From the NCBI GenBank assembly GCA_039820545.1, contig JBCBPW010000022.1, positions 15,469 to 79,468 of the forward strand: a stretch of DNA of 64,000 bases, in the 5' to 3' direction. This stretch comes from JALEFZ01 sp039820545 (GTDB taxonomy: Bacteria > Bacteroidota > Bacteroidia > J057). This document shows positions 1 through 8,537 of the stretch, piece after piece; position 1 is the stretch's first letter, and every line of letters begins with the position of its first letter. Made by a program: the position numbers and the translations under genes. Below the pieces are notes generated by a model that was not told the DNA's origin, did not search any database, and saw nothing but the letters and a program-made list of their open reading frames with translations.

Positions 1-267
1 TACGTGCCTAATGTCTTCACACCCAACGGTGACAATCGCAACGATGACTTCTTCGCAGTAGGGATTCAAGTGGCGAGCTTCCAATTGGATATCTACGATC
101 GCTGGGGACGTTTACTCAAGACGCTATTTGCACTAGAGGATTACTGGGATGGGACCAATAAAAATAATAACCCCGTCCAAGAAGGTGTTTATGTATGGAA
201 GATGCGTGCCACTCTCAATGATGGCTCTCGGGTAGATAAAGTGGGTACTGTGACCCTGGTTAGATAA
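1..267 (+). CDS. C-terminal end of a large secreted protein (gliding-motility/T9SS type B sorting domain), 5' partial
   Basis: The reading frame is open from base 1 and ends with TAA at 265-267, so only the last 88 residues are present. The text YVPNVFTPNGDNRNDDF, followed by a 'YDRWGRLL' strand and a 'WDGTNKNN...VQEGVYVWKMRA' strand, is the hallmark of the gliding motility-associated C-terminal domain (CHU_C / T9SS type B sorting signal). Such domains direct export across the outer membrane by the type IX secretion system and are found at the end of long adhesin-like or SprB-like proteins. The passenger part lies outside the window, so its function cannot be read. A likely terminator follows at 291-321. 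Confidence 0.9.
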   Translation, partial: YVPNVFTPNGDNRNDDFFAVGIQVASFQLDIYDRWGRLLKTLFALEDYWDGTNKNNNPVQEGVYVWKMRATLNDGSRVDKVGTVTLVR

Positions 268-290
268 GATATTCAAATATATACGATGAC

Positions 291-321
291 ATGCCCTGAC
301 TTTGGTTGGGGCATTTTCGTT
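291..321 (+). terminator. Rho-independent terminator after the T9SS cargo gene
   Basis: ATGCCC (291-296) pairs with GGGCAT (309-314) and is followed by a T-rich stretch. It lies 24 bases past the stop codon of the upstream gene. The stem is short, so confidence is moderate. Confidence 0.5.
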
Positions 322-498
322 TCCATTCTATGCCCTATTTTCCATCTTCTTCGCTTTCTTTTAAAGTCCATTTGGCATTCAGAGAGATATACGCGAATTT
401 TGCCTGTCATTTACAGGCAGAGATTGAAAGCTTTCTTCTTATTCTTACAGGAAGCACTTTGCATACTGTCTTCCATTTTACCAGCGAGGAGGAGTGAG

Positions 499-1560
499 AT
501 GTCAGATCAGCAGTTAACGAAACATTACGGGAATCCAGAGGATCGGGAAAACTTTGATGAGGATTCCTTGTATGATCACTATACGCTTAGAGCAAGTGCG
601 GGACAAAAGCCGCTTAGGGTAGATAAATTTCTCTCCAACCTCTTACCATTCACTACGCGATCCAAAATCAAAAATGCTTCCCAGACAGGTTCGATCACAG
701 TCAATGGTAAGCAGGTCAAGGTATCTTATAAGGTGCGCTCCAATGACGAAGTCAAAATCATGCTCCCCTACCCTCCCAGTCCTAAACTGACGGCGGAAGA
801 AATGGAGCTGGACATCCGCTATGAGGATGATGACTTGATCGTGGTACACAAACCTGCTGGGATGGTCTGTCATCCCTCGCTAGGACATCGAACAGGTACC
901 CTGATTCATGGTTTGCTCTGGCATTTTGAGCATTTGCCCCTCCCTCCGACACAGCAAGAACATCAACGTCCAGGTCTAGTCCACAGACTAGATAGAGATA
1001 CAACAGGCTTGATGGTCATCGCAAAGACTGAGTTCAGCATGGCACATCTAGGCAAGCAGTTTTATGACCGAACCACAGGTAGACGCTATCAGGCACTGGT
1101 ATGGGGAGATGTGCTGGAAGACGAAGGAACGATCGTAGGACACGTAGGGCGCCACCCTTCCAATAGGAAAATTTTTGCTACCTATACAGATGGCAGTGTG
1201 GGTAAACATGCAGTTACCCACTACAAAGTACTAGAGCGCTTCGGCATTGCGACGCTTGTAGAATGTCGACTAGAGACGGGAAGAACCCATCAGATTCGTG
1301 TCCACATGAAGCATCTGGGACACACGATGTTTCAAGACCGAGAGTATGGAGGCGATCGTCAGCTCAAAGGTCCCCAGGTCAAGAAGTTCCAGCAATTTCT
1401 CCAAAATTGTTTCCAGTTGTTGCCACGTCAAGGCTTACACGCCAAGACTCTGGCCTTTGATCACCCGACGCTGGGCGAGCGCATGACATTTGACAGTGAC
1501 CTCCCCGAGGATATGCAAGCCTGTGTAGACAAGATGCGTCACTGGGCGAAGTTTCATTGA
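499..1560 (+). CDS. RluA-family 23S rRNA/tRNA pseudouridine synthase
   Basis: 353 residues. The start at 499 is chosen because a strong GAGGAGG ribosome binding site lies just upstream; the frame stays open back to 286, but the extra residues are unlike the family. An S4-like RNA-binding segment (about residues 35-85, 'LRVDKFLSNLLPFTTRSKIKN') precedes the catalytic domain. The catalytic motif HRLDRDTTGLMVIAKT carries the conserved Asp of RluA enzymes, and 'LETGRTHQIRVHMKHLGH' is the second family signature. The enzyme isomerises uridine to pseudouridine in structured RNA in the cytoplasm. Which of the RluC, RluD or TruC targets it modifies cannot be told from sequence. It appears to be a single-gene unit. 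Confidence 0.93.
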   Translation: MSDQQLTKHYGNPEDRENFDEDSLYDHYTLRASAGQKPLRVDKFLSNLLPFTTRSKIKNASQTGSITVNGKQVKVSYKVRSNDEVKIMLPYPPSPKLTAEEMELDIRYEDDDLIVVHKPAGMVCHPSLGHRTGTLIHGLLWHFEHLPLPPTQQEHQRPGLVHRLDRDTTGLMVIAKTEFSMAHLGKQFYDRTTGRRYQALVWGDVLEDEGTIVGHVGRHPSNRKIFATYTDGSVGKHAVTHYKVLERFGIATLVECRLETGRTHQIRVHMKHLGHTMFQDREYGGDRQLKGPQVKKFQQFLQNCFQLLPRQGLHAKTLAFDHPTLGERMTFDSDLPEDMQACVDKMRHWAKFH

Positions 1561-1615
1561 GGATACCGATCCATGACACCCTCAGCATATGCCGTTTTTT
1601 TACATAGAAAAAAGA

Positions 1616-2260
1616 TCATTCCTCTCCCTTTCTACTCAAGAGGTAAGAGTATACTACGGGAATACATGTCATGAGTAATGTAGCAGGGAGGAAGAAATAA
1701 AAATAGATTTTCGCAGGTAAGAAGACATAGAGTACAACCAAAATCACAGTGGTTCCTACCCATATTTTTCCACCTAGCCGATGCGTCTTTCGCCACACAT
1801 CTTCAGACTCTAAAGTCCAGGGTGTCCGAATCCCGATGAAATAATTGGGTTTGATTTTACCAAAATAATTTCCTGTAGCACCCAATAAGAATAGTACAGG
1901 CAATATAATCCAGTCTATAGGTGTCGTGACATTTCCTAGCCAAATATTGATCAATCCGATAAAAAGTGTCAGGTGAAATATTCCATAAATCACTTGCAGC
2001 CGTCCGACAGTTTGACTGTACTCAGGTCTACGACGCTTAGGGTCAATGACAGGCAGCACCCAAAATAAAAGCTGTAAGCTCCAGCCCAAGCCAGCTATAA
2101 TGGGAAGGTGCGTCACTTTATCGCCAAATCGATCGGGTTCCATGCGGATGTTCCAATGAACGGGAATTCGCTCGGGAATTTGATCCCAAAACAGCCACAT
2201 CAAGATCATGGGGACGGTAGATAAAATGACAATGAGGGAGTAGTGATAGGATCGCTTCAT
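1616..2260 (-). CDS. SdpI-family membrane protein (DUF1648 + SdpI)
   Basis: About 214 residues from the ATG at 2260, which overlaps the stop of the upstream arsR-like gene by four bases (ATGA). A longer frame back to 2296 would run into that gene. The protein begins with a DUF1648-like segment ('IPERIPVHWNI', a P-x-H-W motif), followed by several hydrophobic helices and the SdpI signature 'GNYFGKIKPNYFIGIRTPWTLESEDVWRKTHRLGG'-like region (about residues 130-165). In Bacillus subtilis SdpI is the immunity protein and signal receptor for the SdpC toxin and is co-transcribed with the ArsR-type repressor SdpR. The same pair is seen here without any SdpC-like toxin gene nearby, so the ligand is unknown. 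Confidence 0.85.
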   Translation of the reverse strand: MKRSYHYSLIVILSTVPMILMWLFWDQIPERIPVHWNIRMEPDRFGDKVTHLPIIAGLGWSLQLLFWVLPVIDPKRRRPEYSQTVGRLQVIYGIFHLTLFIGLINIWLGNVTTPIDWIILPVLFLLGATGNYFGKIKPNYFIGIRTPWTLESEDVWRKTHRLGGKIWVGTTVILVVLYVFLPAKIYFYFFLPATLLMTCIPVVYSYLLSRKGEE

Positions 2261-2526
2261 GATTCGGGTTGTTGTTGTTGGAGATCCATGATCCAAGTGA
2301 TCAAATCATCAAGGACAGAGGTATTGATGGAATAATAGACGTACTGGCCCTTCTTTTGAGAGCTTACAAGATCTGCCTGTCTCAGTAAATCCAAATGATG
2401 GGAAATGCTAGGTTTTTGCATATCAAATGCACTGGCGATCTCACCTGCCGTCAGGTCACCACTTTTGAGCATCTCCAATATCTGGCGACGGCTAGGGTCT
2501 TTTAGGGCTTTGAATAATTTGTCCAA
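2257..2526 (-). CDS. ArsR-family transcriptional regulator (SdpR-like autorepressor)
   Basis: 89 residues, almost entirely one winged helix-turn-helix: 'LFKALKDPSRRQILEMLKSGDLTAGEIA' then the recognition helix 'QKPSISHHLDLLRQADLV' and wing 'SQKKGQYVYYSINTS'. It lacks the Cys pairs of metal-sensing ArsR proteins, so metal sensing is unlikely. It is translationally coupled to the SdpI-like gene. A perfect 8-base inverted repeat 12 bases upstream of its start is a likely operator, so the pair is probably autoregulated, as in the B. subtilis sdpRI operon. Confidence 0.88.
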   Translation of the reverse strand: MDKLFKALKDPSRRQILEMLKSGDLTAGEIASAFDMQKPSISHHLDLLRQADLVSSQKKGQYVYYSINTSVLDDLITWIMDLQQQQPES

Positions 2527-2530
2527 GGTG

Positions 2531-2558
2531 AGTATTTAGATATTTGCCTAAATATCTC
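2531..2558 (-). promoter_or_regulatory. Predicted operator of the ArsR/SdpI operon
   Basis: AGATATTT (2538-2545), a four-base spacer, and AAATATCT (2550-2557) form a perfect inverted repeat directly upstream of the arsR-like start codon. Overlapping arms TATTTAG/CTAAATA extend the symmetry. AT-rich palindromes of this type are usual ArsR/SdpR binding sites. Binding by this regulator is inference. Confidence 0.6.
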
Positions 2559-2582
2559 TACGTATATTATGGGCTTTAGTTC

Positions 2583-2612
2583 AAAAAAAAGACGCCGAAT
2601 GAATCAGCGTCT
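2583..2612 (-). terminator. Rho-independent terminator downstream of the small HTH gene
   Basis: Read on the minus strand, AGACGC (2612-2607) pairs with GCGTCT (2595-2590) and runs into eight T residues. It lies 75 bases past the 2686-2937 gene. A second hairpin (AAGGGG 2643-2648 with CCCCTT 2658-2663) sits between gene and terminator. Confidence 0.75.
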
Positions 2613-2685
2613 GTTTGGATTATGTGATACACACACATGGTAAAGGGGTGTTCTTTTCCCCTTGTAAGGGACGAGGTCGCCCTTT

Positions 2686-2937
2686 TTAGGATAAAGATTT
2701 TTCACGTACCATGGCACGTGCTTTCTCCAAAATTGTTGTATCGTCGAGGTGGACCATTCCTCCATCAGGTCCTGGCTCTACATGTATCCCAGTAGAGTCA
2801 CCATTTTCAAAATCCGTTGCACCAAAATAATTACGTACAGTCTGTACAGGGAGGTTAAGATCATTGGCGATCACGCGCATACTGCCTTTGGGTAAGCTAT
2901 GCTTGAGTCGGCGCAATTCATTAAATGTTAGCGTCAT
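2686..2937 (-). CDS. Small conserved helix-turn-helix DNA-binding protein
   Basis: 83 residues. The first half, 'LRRLKHSLPKGSMRVIANDLNLPVQTVRNYF', reads as a helix-turn-helix whose recognition helix is around VQTVRNYF (residues 31-38). The second half carries 'HVEPGPDGGMVHLDDTTI', a pattern I recognise from small uncharacterised DNA-binding proteins of Bacteroidota. There are no membrane segments and no signal peptide. The target and physiological role are unknown. It is monocistronic, with its own terminator downstream and an intergenic region of nearly 350 bases upstream. Confidence 0.7.
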   Translation of the reverse strand: MTLTFNELRRLKHSLPKGSMRVIANDLNLPVQTVRNYFGATDFENGDSTGIHVEPGPDGGMVHLDDTTILEKARAMVREKSLS

Positions 2938-3284
2938 AGTCTAGGTGGGTTTAAAAATGAAGCAATACGTTTAAGGACGATGAGAACATACGTATACCAA
3001 GTCTATTACTGGAAAGTAACTGACAGCAAGATGGATATACGAAAAATTCTACCTGTTTTTAATAATATAAGAAATTCTCGGATCTGAACAAATCCCGAGA
3101 AGTGTTGTTATGGAAAATCCGTCAGATGCCAATGACTGAAAATCAAGCCTTTTTACGTAATCACTAATGAGCGAAAGGATTTTTTGGGGGATTGTAGCGA
3201 GATGTTTTTCTCCATTGTCACTTACATATTTTCACAACCTAAAAATAGGTACCCTCTTTTTTCCATCTTATTCTTCTCTCTTCT
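2938..3284. other. Intergenic region with the terminator of the AI-2E/NUDIX/MazG operon
   Basis: AT-rich and without a convincing open frame. TTCTCGG (3075-3081) pairs with CCGAGAA (3095-3101). On the minus strand this hairpin is followed by a U-rich stretch (ATTTCTTATATTATT), so it is probably the terminator of the operon ending at 3285. The remainder should contain the promoter of the small HTH gene; I could not identify a clear -7 box. Confidence 0.5.
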
Positions 3285-3620
3285 TCATTCGTATTCTCTG
3301 TCCGCGTTGAGTGCCTCTTTTTCTCGATAGGCATCGGCAAGATCGACCTCAAATCTATTGGCCAACTCCATGAGATAGCTCAACACATCTGCCATTTCTC
3401 CCCTAAGCTCTCCTGGATCTACCACTTTCCCTTTCTCTTGATATAGATTGATGCGGTTGCGTATCGCTTTGGCTAGCTCGCCTACTTCTTCTGAAAATAA
3501 AAGGAAGGTAGCGAGATCAGAAGTTTGATCCCACCCTCGGAGCTTACATATAGCTGCTTGATAGGTTTGTAGCGCTTGTAAGGAGGGGTTTGGGGGGATA
3601 GAGGGATATTCTAGACGCAT
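3285..3620 (-). CDS. MazG-like nucleotide pyrophosphohydrolase
   Basis: 111 residues, the size of single-domain MazG/dUTPase-superfamily proteins. The metal-binding helices are visible as 'SEEVGELAKAIR' (EExxE) and 'RGEMADVLSYLMELANRF' (ExxD). These proteins hydrolyse nucleoside triphosphates to monophosphates and pyrophosphate and act in nucleotide-pool cleansing. It is the last gene of a three-gene operon, 15 bases after the NUDIX gene, so two nucleotide-sanitising hydrolases are made together. The exact substrate cannot be told from sequence. Confidence 0.85.
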   Translation of the reverse strand: MRLEYPSIPPNPSLQALQTYQAAICKLRGWDQTSDLATFLLFSEEVGELAKAIRNRINLYQEKGKVVDPGELRGEMADVLSYLMELANRFEVDLADAYREKEALNADREYE

Positions 3621-3635
3621 ATATTTGGGGTTTAC

Positions 3636-4202
3636 CTATATTTTCCCCTGCAACTTAAGCACCATCATCTTATATACAGCAGCGACTGTGAGCGAATCTG
3701 TGATTTCTTTGGACTCTACCCTTTCAAAAACGGATTCCAAGGACATTTTTTGTATCCGCAATTCCTCCGTCTCCTCAGGTGCTGCTTCACCCTGTGTCAA
3801 TCCTGTCGCCAGATACACGATCCCCCATTCATCTGAAACTGAATTCGATAAATGCATCTCAAATAAAGGTTCATAATGCTCAGCCACCAGCCCCGTCTCT
3901 TCTAGTAGCTCACGCTGCGCCGTCAAGACAGGATCTTCGTCAAAGGGGCCTCCACCTTCAGGAATCTCCCAAGAGTACATTTCTAATGGGAAGCGATACT
4001 GTCCCACCATCCAGATATATCCATCCTCATAGGGCACTACCCCTACGGCATTGGCTTTGTAATGCACTGTTCCGTAGATACCTGGATTACCCACAGGATT
4101 GAGTACCTGATGCTCTGTGACTTTGATCCAGGGATTTTCGTAGGGAATATGATGAGACAATAGGGTCCATGGATTGCGTTCTTTCGATTCGTTTCGACTC
4201 AT
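3636..4202 (-). CDS. NUDIX hydrolase, ADP-ribose pyrophosphatase-like
   Basis: 188 residues. The complete Nudix box G-x5-E-x7-R-E-L-x-E-E-x-G-L is present in 'GGGPFDEDPVLTAQRELLEETGL'-region, preceded by 'MYSWEIPEGG', which is typical of ADP-sugar pyrophosphatases (NudF/ADPRase). The start codon overlaps the stop codon of the AI-2E gene (ATGA at 4199-4202), implying translational coupling. It probably hydrolyses ADP-ribose or a related nucleotide sugar in the cytoplasm. The specificity call is inference from the SWE-x-PEGG pattern. Confidence 0.87.
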   Translation of the reverse strand: MSRNESKERNPWTLLSHHIPYENPWIKVTEHQVLNPVGNPGIYGTVHYKANAVGVVPYEDGYIWMVGQYRFPLEMYSWEIPEGGGPFDEDPVLTAQRELLEETGLVAEHYEPLFEMHLSNSVSDEWGIVYLATGLTQGEAAPEETEELRIQKMSLESVFERVESKEITDSLTVAAVYKMMVLKLQGKI

Positions 4203-5338
4203 ATACTTCGCGTGATAGATTGGACGACCTTAATTTGGTTAAAAAATTCCTTCGCAATGACACGAAGAAAGGTATAGGAAGGAATAGCCAAAATCATCCC
4301 TACAGGTCCACCCAAAGAAGCTGCCATGAGGATCACTATGAAAACCTCAAGTGGGTGTGCTTTGACGGAACTCGAATAAATGAGCGGCTGGAAGATAAAA
4401 TTGTCAATGAGCTGGACCAATAAAAAGATCGCCAATGCCTCTCCCATCAAGGGAAGTGTCTCTTGGTAAAAGTTCATCTGAAGACTATTCAGAAGCGTCA
4501 TAGTCGCTGTCATGCTCCCACCGATGATGGGTCCTACATAGGGAATGACATTAAAAATGCCAGCAAAATAGCCGATGAATAATGCGTCTTTCACCCCTAG
4601 GATACCCAAGCCTAAGGAAACCAATCCTCCGACCAGTAAGATCTCCAAAACTACTCCCACAAAGTAACGGGTCAGTAACTTTTTCACATTCTCCAAGACC
4701 TTCGATACCCTGTCCATATAAGAATCAGGTGTCAACGCCATGATCATATCATGTACCAATTTGCGCTCTTTGAGGAAGTAAAAGGTGATGAAAGTGGTGG
4801 AAAATAAGCCGATCAAGAAATTGGCACCAAACCCCAAGACGCCAGATAAAATATTGGATACATTGATTTCTTCAATCACCCGCTGAAATTGCGCCAATAA
4901 TTCTTCCTCTAGCGTACTGCCCTCGGGAACTTCGATGAAGTTGTACTGCGTATTCAGATCCTTGGCCGATGCCAGGGGTTCTTGCAGATTTTCTCGAAGA
5001 GATTCTACTCGTATCCCACTGACCTGCGCAGAAATATCCACTACGAGTGGTACAAAAAAGCTCAATATCGAAAACAGCAAAGTAAATAGGGCCAGGAGCG
5101 TAATAAGCGCCTTCAAGGTATCGGGTAGTTCATTTCCCCTAATCTTCACCTTACTCAATAGTCGGACAATGGGTCGTCCAATCAGAGACAGGACTACCGC
5201 AACCCCTAGATAAATAAAGATGGAAGAAAAATACCAGATAATGACGCCAAAAATCCCCAAGACCAATCCAATGGCTAAAGCCAGCAAAATAATGGCCCCA
5301 CTTACCGTCAATGTTTGTCTCCAGTTCTCCATATGCAT
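4199..5338 (-). CDS. AI-2E family transporter (PF01594-type permease)
   Basis: About 379 residues with roughly eight hydrophobic segments, two near the N-terminus, one near residue 90 and a cluster at 170-365. The family pattern includes 'LFSTTFITFYFLKERKLVHDMIMALTP' and a C-terminal 'PYVGPIIGGSMTA' loop and 'HPLEVFIVILMAASLGGPVGMILAIP'. Members include the AI-2 exporter TqsA and Na+/H+ antiporter-like proteins; substrates are mostly unknown. A second Met two codons downstream (5332) is an equally plausible start. It is the first gene of an operon with NUDIX and MazG genes and is divergent from the YigZ gene across about 230 bases. Confidence 0.88.
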   Translation of the reverse strand: MHMENWRQTLTVSGAIILLALAIGLVLGIFGVIIWYFSSIFIYLGVAVVLSLIGRPIVRLLSKVKIRGNELPDTLKALITLLALFTLLFSILSFFVPLVVDISAQVSGIRVESLRENLQEPLASAKDLNTQYNFIEVPEGSTLEEELLAQFQRVIEEINVSNILSGVLGFGANFLIGLFSTTFITFYFLKERKLVHDMIMALTPDSYMDRVSKVLENVKKLLTRYFVGVVLEILLVGGLVSLGLGILGVKDALFIGYFAGIFNVIPYVGPIIGGSMTATMTLLNSLQMNFYQETLPLMGEALAIFLLVQLIDNFIFQPLIYSSSVKAHPLEVFIVILMAASLGGPVGMILAIPSYTFLRVIAKEFFNQIKVVQSITRSI

Positions 5339-5565
5339 TTTCTTATCGCATCCCCTATATGCTGGGAGGATCTAGTCCTTCCTAAAGCATGTCTGAAACT
5401 TCAAATATGGTCCTATCCCTCAGGATCATTTGCTTTACTATGCTTCCAACATCTCATATTCACTTTTCCTCATAAATGTACTGATTTTGTTCAGAGTGAG
5501 GAGAAAGAGAGTGAAAATTAATGCTTAAGTTAGATGCGTTGAGCTGAAAGGGTTGCACCAGCGGT

Positions 5566-6183
5566 ATGAGTCAAGCAGAAGATTTGTTTTATCGTATTGA
5601 AGAAAATGGAGAGGGACTGTTCAAGGACCGTGGGAGCAAGTTTTATGCTTTTGCCTATCCTGTACAGAATGTGGAGGAGATAGAAGACCGCATACGACAA
5701 CTCAAAAAGACCTGTCATGATGCGCGACACCACTGCTATGCCTACCGTCTAGGAAATAGAGGAGAAACTGTGTATGTCAATGACGATGGTGAGCCTTCAC
5801 ATAGTGCGGGGACACCCATACTCGCAGCTATTCGTTCGGCTGAGCTAACAGATATCTTGATCGTGGTCGTGAGATATTTTGGTGGAACAAAATTAGGGGT
5901 CAGAGGCTTGATTGAGGCTTACCGCACGAGTGCAGTGGAGGCACTAGAAGGCTTGCCCAAAACACCTATCATTCCCAAGGTCCTTTTCTCACTTACCTTT
6001 CCTTACAATCGTACCAGTGAGATCAACAGGCTTTTGCATCCTCACCCAGTCATTGTGGTCGAGGCCCATTATACCGATATCTGTCGCATTACCTACTCCA
6101 TCGAAAAAAAGATGTACCCCCCCTTGTCACAAGCCTTTACATCTGCTGGTATCTCATGGAAAGTTTTACAGATGGATGAATAA
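5566..6183 (+). CDS. YigZ/IMPACT family protein (UPF0029)
   Basis: 205 residues, the usual length of the family. The N-terminal UPF0029 domain shows 'DRGSKFYAFAYPV', 'DARHHCYAYRLG', 'DDGEPSHSAGTPIL' and 'VVRYFGGTKLGVRGLIEAYRTSA', all diagnostic. A ferredoxin-like DUF1949 domain follows (about residues 135-200). The eukaryotic IMPACT/Yih1 relatives bind the kinase regulator GCN1; bacterial YigZ has no settled function, and nucleic-acid binding has been suggested. It is a single gene, divergent from the AI-2E operon. Confidence 0.93.
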   Translation: MSQAEDLFYRIEENGEGLFKDRGSKFYAFAYPVQNVEEIEDRIRQLKKTCHDARHHCYAYRLGNRGETVYVNDDGEPSHSAGTPILAAIRSAELTDILIVVVRYFGGTKLGVRGLIEAYRTSAVEALEGLPKTPIIPKVLFSLTFPYNRTSEINRLLHPHPVIVVEAHYTDICRITYSIEKKMYPPLSQAFTSAGISWKVLQMDE

Positions 6184-6473
6184 ATAGGTGGTTTCCCCAT
6201 GCAGCGAATCGGCTTCAAAATAAGTTTAGAATAAAGGGATCTTATTCATACAGTTTTTTATATTTATCAAGAGTGTAACTGTTTATAGGACAAAATCAGA
6301 TTCCAGATGGTACCTGTGAAGCAGAAAGGGAAAACGCATATACACTCTTAGCTTAGGGGGCAAAATTTATCCCTCTTACTTTATCTTTAAATTATCAACC
6401 ATTCTAAATAAGAGATGGTTACCAAAGTAGCAGGGCCTTCATGTGGTGGTACTGCTGCGATCAAATCGTATTT

Positions 6474-8288
6474 ATGAAGCGAGCATACAGATACATTTTC
6501 CTTATATTTTTGTACACATGGACGACTGTCCTTTTCGCGCAAAGTGGAAAAATCCTATCCATTTCCCATCAATTTGAGCAGGCACCGAGTATCTCGGAGA
6601 TTCAACAAGTGGTAGAGGCGAATATATTGCCAGGATTGCCTCCTGGAACGGACGTGATGTACCAAGAACAGAGGCGAAGTTTGGGTGCCACACATTATAA
6701 GTTTGACCTGAGGTATGCCCAGGCCCCTATCTTCTATGCAGAGATAAAAGCACATGTCAGCCATACACATAAGTTGCGGACCATCAGCAAGAGTTTCCCC
6801 TCCTTCACAGCTCCCGAGGACAAGTTCTCTTTCCCTGTAGACTCTACATGGCTGCACAACTGGATTGTCCAACGGCAAAAAGCACTGACAGATGTAGAGA
6901 TTCAATGTCCACTTTGGTATGTATCAGAGGGAACCTTACAACCTGTAGCATGTATTCGAGCCTACAGTGAGTCTCTAGGCCTTGCCAATGAGTTTCTCTT
7001 GGACGCCAAGGGTCATGTCATTGAGCAGTCGGACTTAGGCGCCTACCACAACTGGGGACATCGTCATAATGGAGATAGTACCTGCCGAGGCCGTGTATTC
7101 ATTCCCGATCCTGTCACCCGTGCCCAAGCTCCCTATGGTCAGGCATTCTCGGACGACAATGACGCGCATACACCTTTGCTAGAGAGTTTGATGGATACAG
7201 TAGAACTCAAAGGACTCACGCTCGTCAATGGTCGATGGGAGTTGAGAGGTCCGCACGTAGCGATAGAGGACATTGCCCCTTTTAATGATATACCTGCCAA
7301 TAGCAGCACGGGATTATTTTTCTTTCGCAGAGATCAATCGGAGTTTGAGGATGTCATGGCCTATTATCATATCGATACCTTCCAGCGCTATGTCCAGTAT
7401 TTGGGGTTTGACAGCCTGCAAAATCAGCCGCTCAGGGTAGATCCTCACGGTAAGGCAGATAGTGACCAGTCCGTATTTGTCACCAATAACGGCAACTCGT
7501 ATATCCTATTTGGAGATGGAGGGGTGGACGATGCAGAGGACGCTGACGTGATCATCCATGAGTATGGACACGCGCTCTCCTATGATGCCGCTCCCAACAC
7601 GAGGCGAGGGTCTGAGCGTGTCGGATTAGATGAAGGATTTGGCGATTACTTCGCAGCAGCTTATTCCTACGACTTGTCTCCCTGGCAGTGGTTTGAAATT
7701 TTCAATTGGGATGGGCATAATGTATTCTGGCCTGGGCGTGAAGCCATCGTGAGTGAAATGTATCAAGGGCCTGGCAACTACGGGATCTATCAAATTGGGG
7801 CTTTTTGGGCGTCTATCATGATGGAGATCCGACTGGAGATTGGGGCTGAGATAACCGATCAGTTGGCGCTGGAAGAGTTGTATAGCAACTTTCCCGATAT
7901 GACCTTGGCAGATGGAGCCTTCCTGCTGATTGAAGCTGATTCTGTCCTTTTTGGAGGCATACATACCGCTGTTATACAGGATAAATTTTGTGGGCGTGGC
8001 GTGATCCTTAATTCGAGCTGCTTAGGGGTATCTGTTGACGCAGCTCTTCCCTCTGAATTTGCCATTTACCCTAATCCAGCAAAAGAGGCTGTACAACTCG
8101 TACTGGTACCAGATACCTATCAGGTGCATCTCTGGGATCTTTCGGGGAGACGTGTCAAGACGTGGTCCATTCAAGCTTCTCATAGTACCTACACTTTGCC
8201 CTTACCTGAGGTAGGAGGTTTATTCGTTCTCGAAATTCAAAGTCCAAATCAAAAAAAGTATCGATTCAAGATAAATATCATCCATTAA
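6474..8288 (+). CDS. Secreted gluzincin metalloprotease (M36/M4-like) with T9SS type A sorting domain
   Basis: 604 residues from the ATG at 6474. The frame is open from 6441, but only the later Met gives a proper signal peptide (MKRAYRYIFLIFLYTWTTVLFA). The N-terminal third resembles a fungalysin/thermolysin propeptide. The catalytic centre is HEYGH at 362-366 with the third zinc ligand in EGFGD (Glu387), a fungalysin/thermolysin-like arrangement. The C-terminus carries the T9SS type A pattern: 'YPNPAKEAVQL', 'WDLSGRRVKTW', 'LPEVGGLFVLEIQ'. It is therefore probably a zymogen exported by the Sec and type IX systems and released or anchored at the cell surface. Family assignment between M36 and M4 is not certain. 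No partner genes are evident. Confidence 0.85.
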   Translation: MKRAYRYIFLIFLYTWTTVLFAQSGKILSISHQFEQAPSISEIQQVVEANILPGLPPGTDVMYQEQRRSLGATHYKFDLRYAQAPIFYAEIKAHVSHTHKLRTISKSFPSFTAPEDKFSFPVDSTWLHNWIVQRQKALTDVEIQCPLWYVSEGTLQPVACIRAYSESLGLANEFLLDAKGHVIEQSDLGAYHNWGHRHNGDSTCRGRVFIPDPVTRAQAPYGQAFSDDNDAHTPLLESLMDTVELKGLTLVNGRWELRGPHVAIEDIAPFNDIPANSSTGLFFFRRDQSEFEDVMAYYHIDTFQRYVQYLGFDSLQNQPLRVDPHGKADSDQSVFVTNNGNSYILFGDGGVDDAEDADVIIHEYGHALSYDAAPNTRRGSERVGLDEGFGDYFAAAYSYDLSPWQWFEIFNWDGHNVFWPGREAIVSEMYQGPGNYGIYQIGAFWASIMMEIRLEIGAEITDQLALEELYSNFPDMTLADGAFLLIEADSVLFGGIHTAVIQDKFCGRGVILNSSCLGVSVDAALPSEFAIYPNPAKEAVQLVLVPDTYQVHLWDLSGRRVKTWSIQASHSTYTLPLPEVGGLFVLEIQSPNQKKYRFKINIIH

Positions 8289-8537
8289 ATTAAAATGTGA
8301 CTGATTAGTATTTATCTCGAATTTTATACAGATAGAATGTAAGTTTTGAATGAGAATGTTCTTTTTTTGAATCTTCTCCTAGATTTAACGGTAAGATCCA
8401 AGGAATAAATGGAAATTTTAGACAAAAAATCCACAAAACTACATTGTAGGATGAAGGTACTTATGGTCGATAAACAGGCGTAAAAAATCCCTATCATTGC
8501 AAAAGAAATTGGGAGTCTATCTTTTGTACTCCAACAA

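Noticed and set aside
6269..6350. Inverted 9-mers AAGAGTGTA/TACACTCTT about 70 bases apart upstream of the gluzincin
   Set aside because: The arms are short and far apart, so chance pairing is likely; there is no promoter or gene context to support a function.
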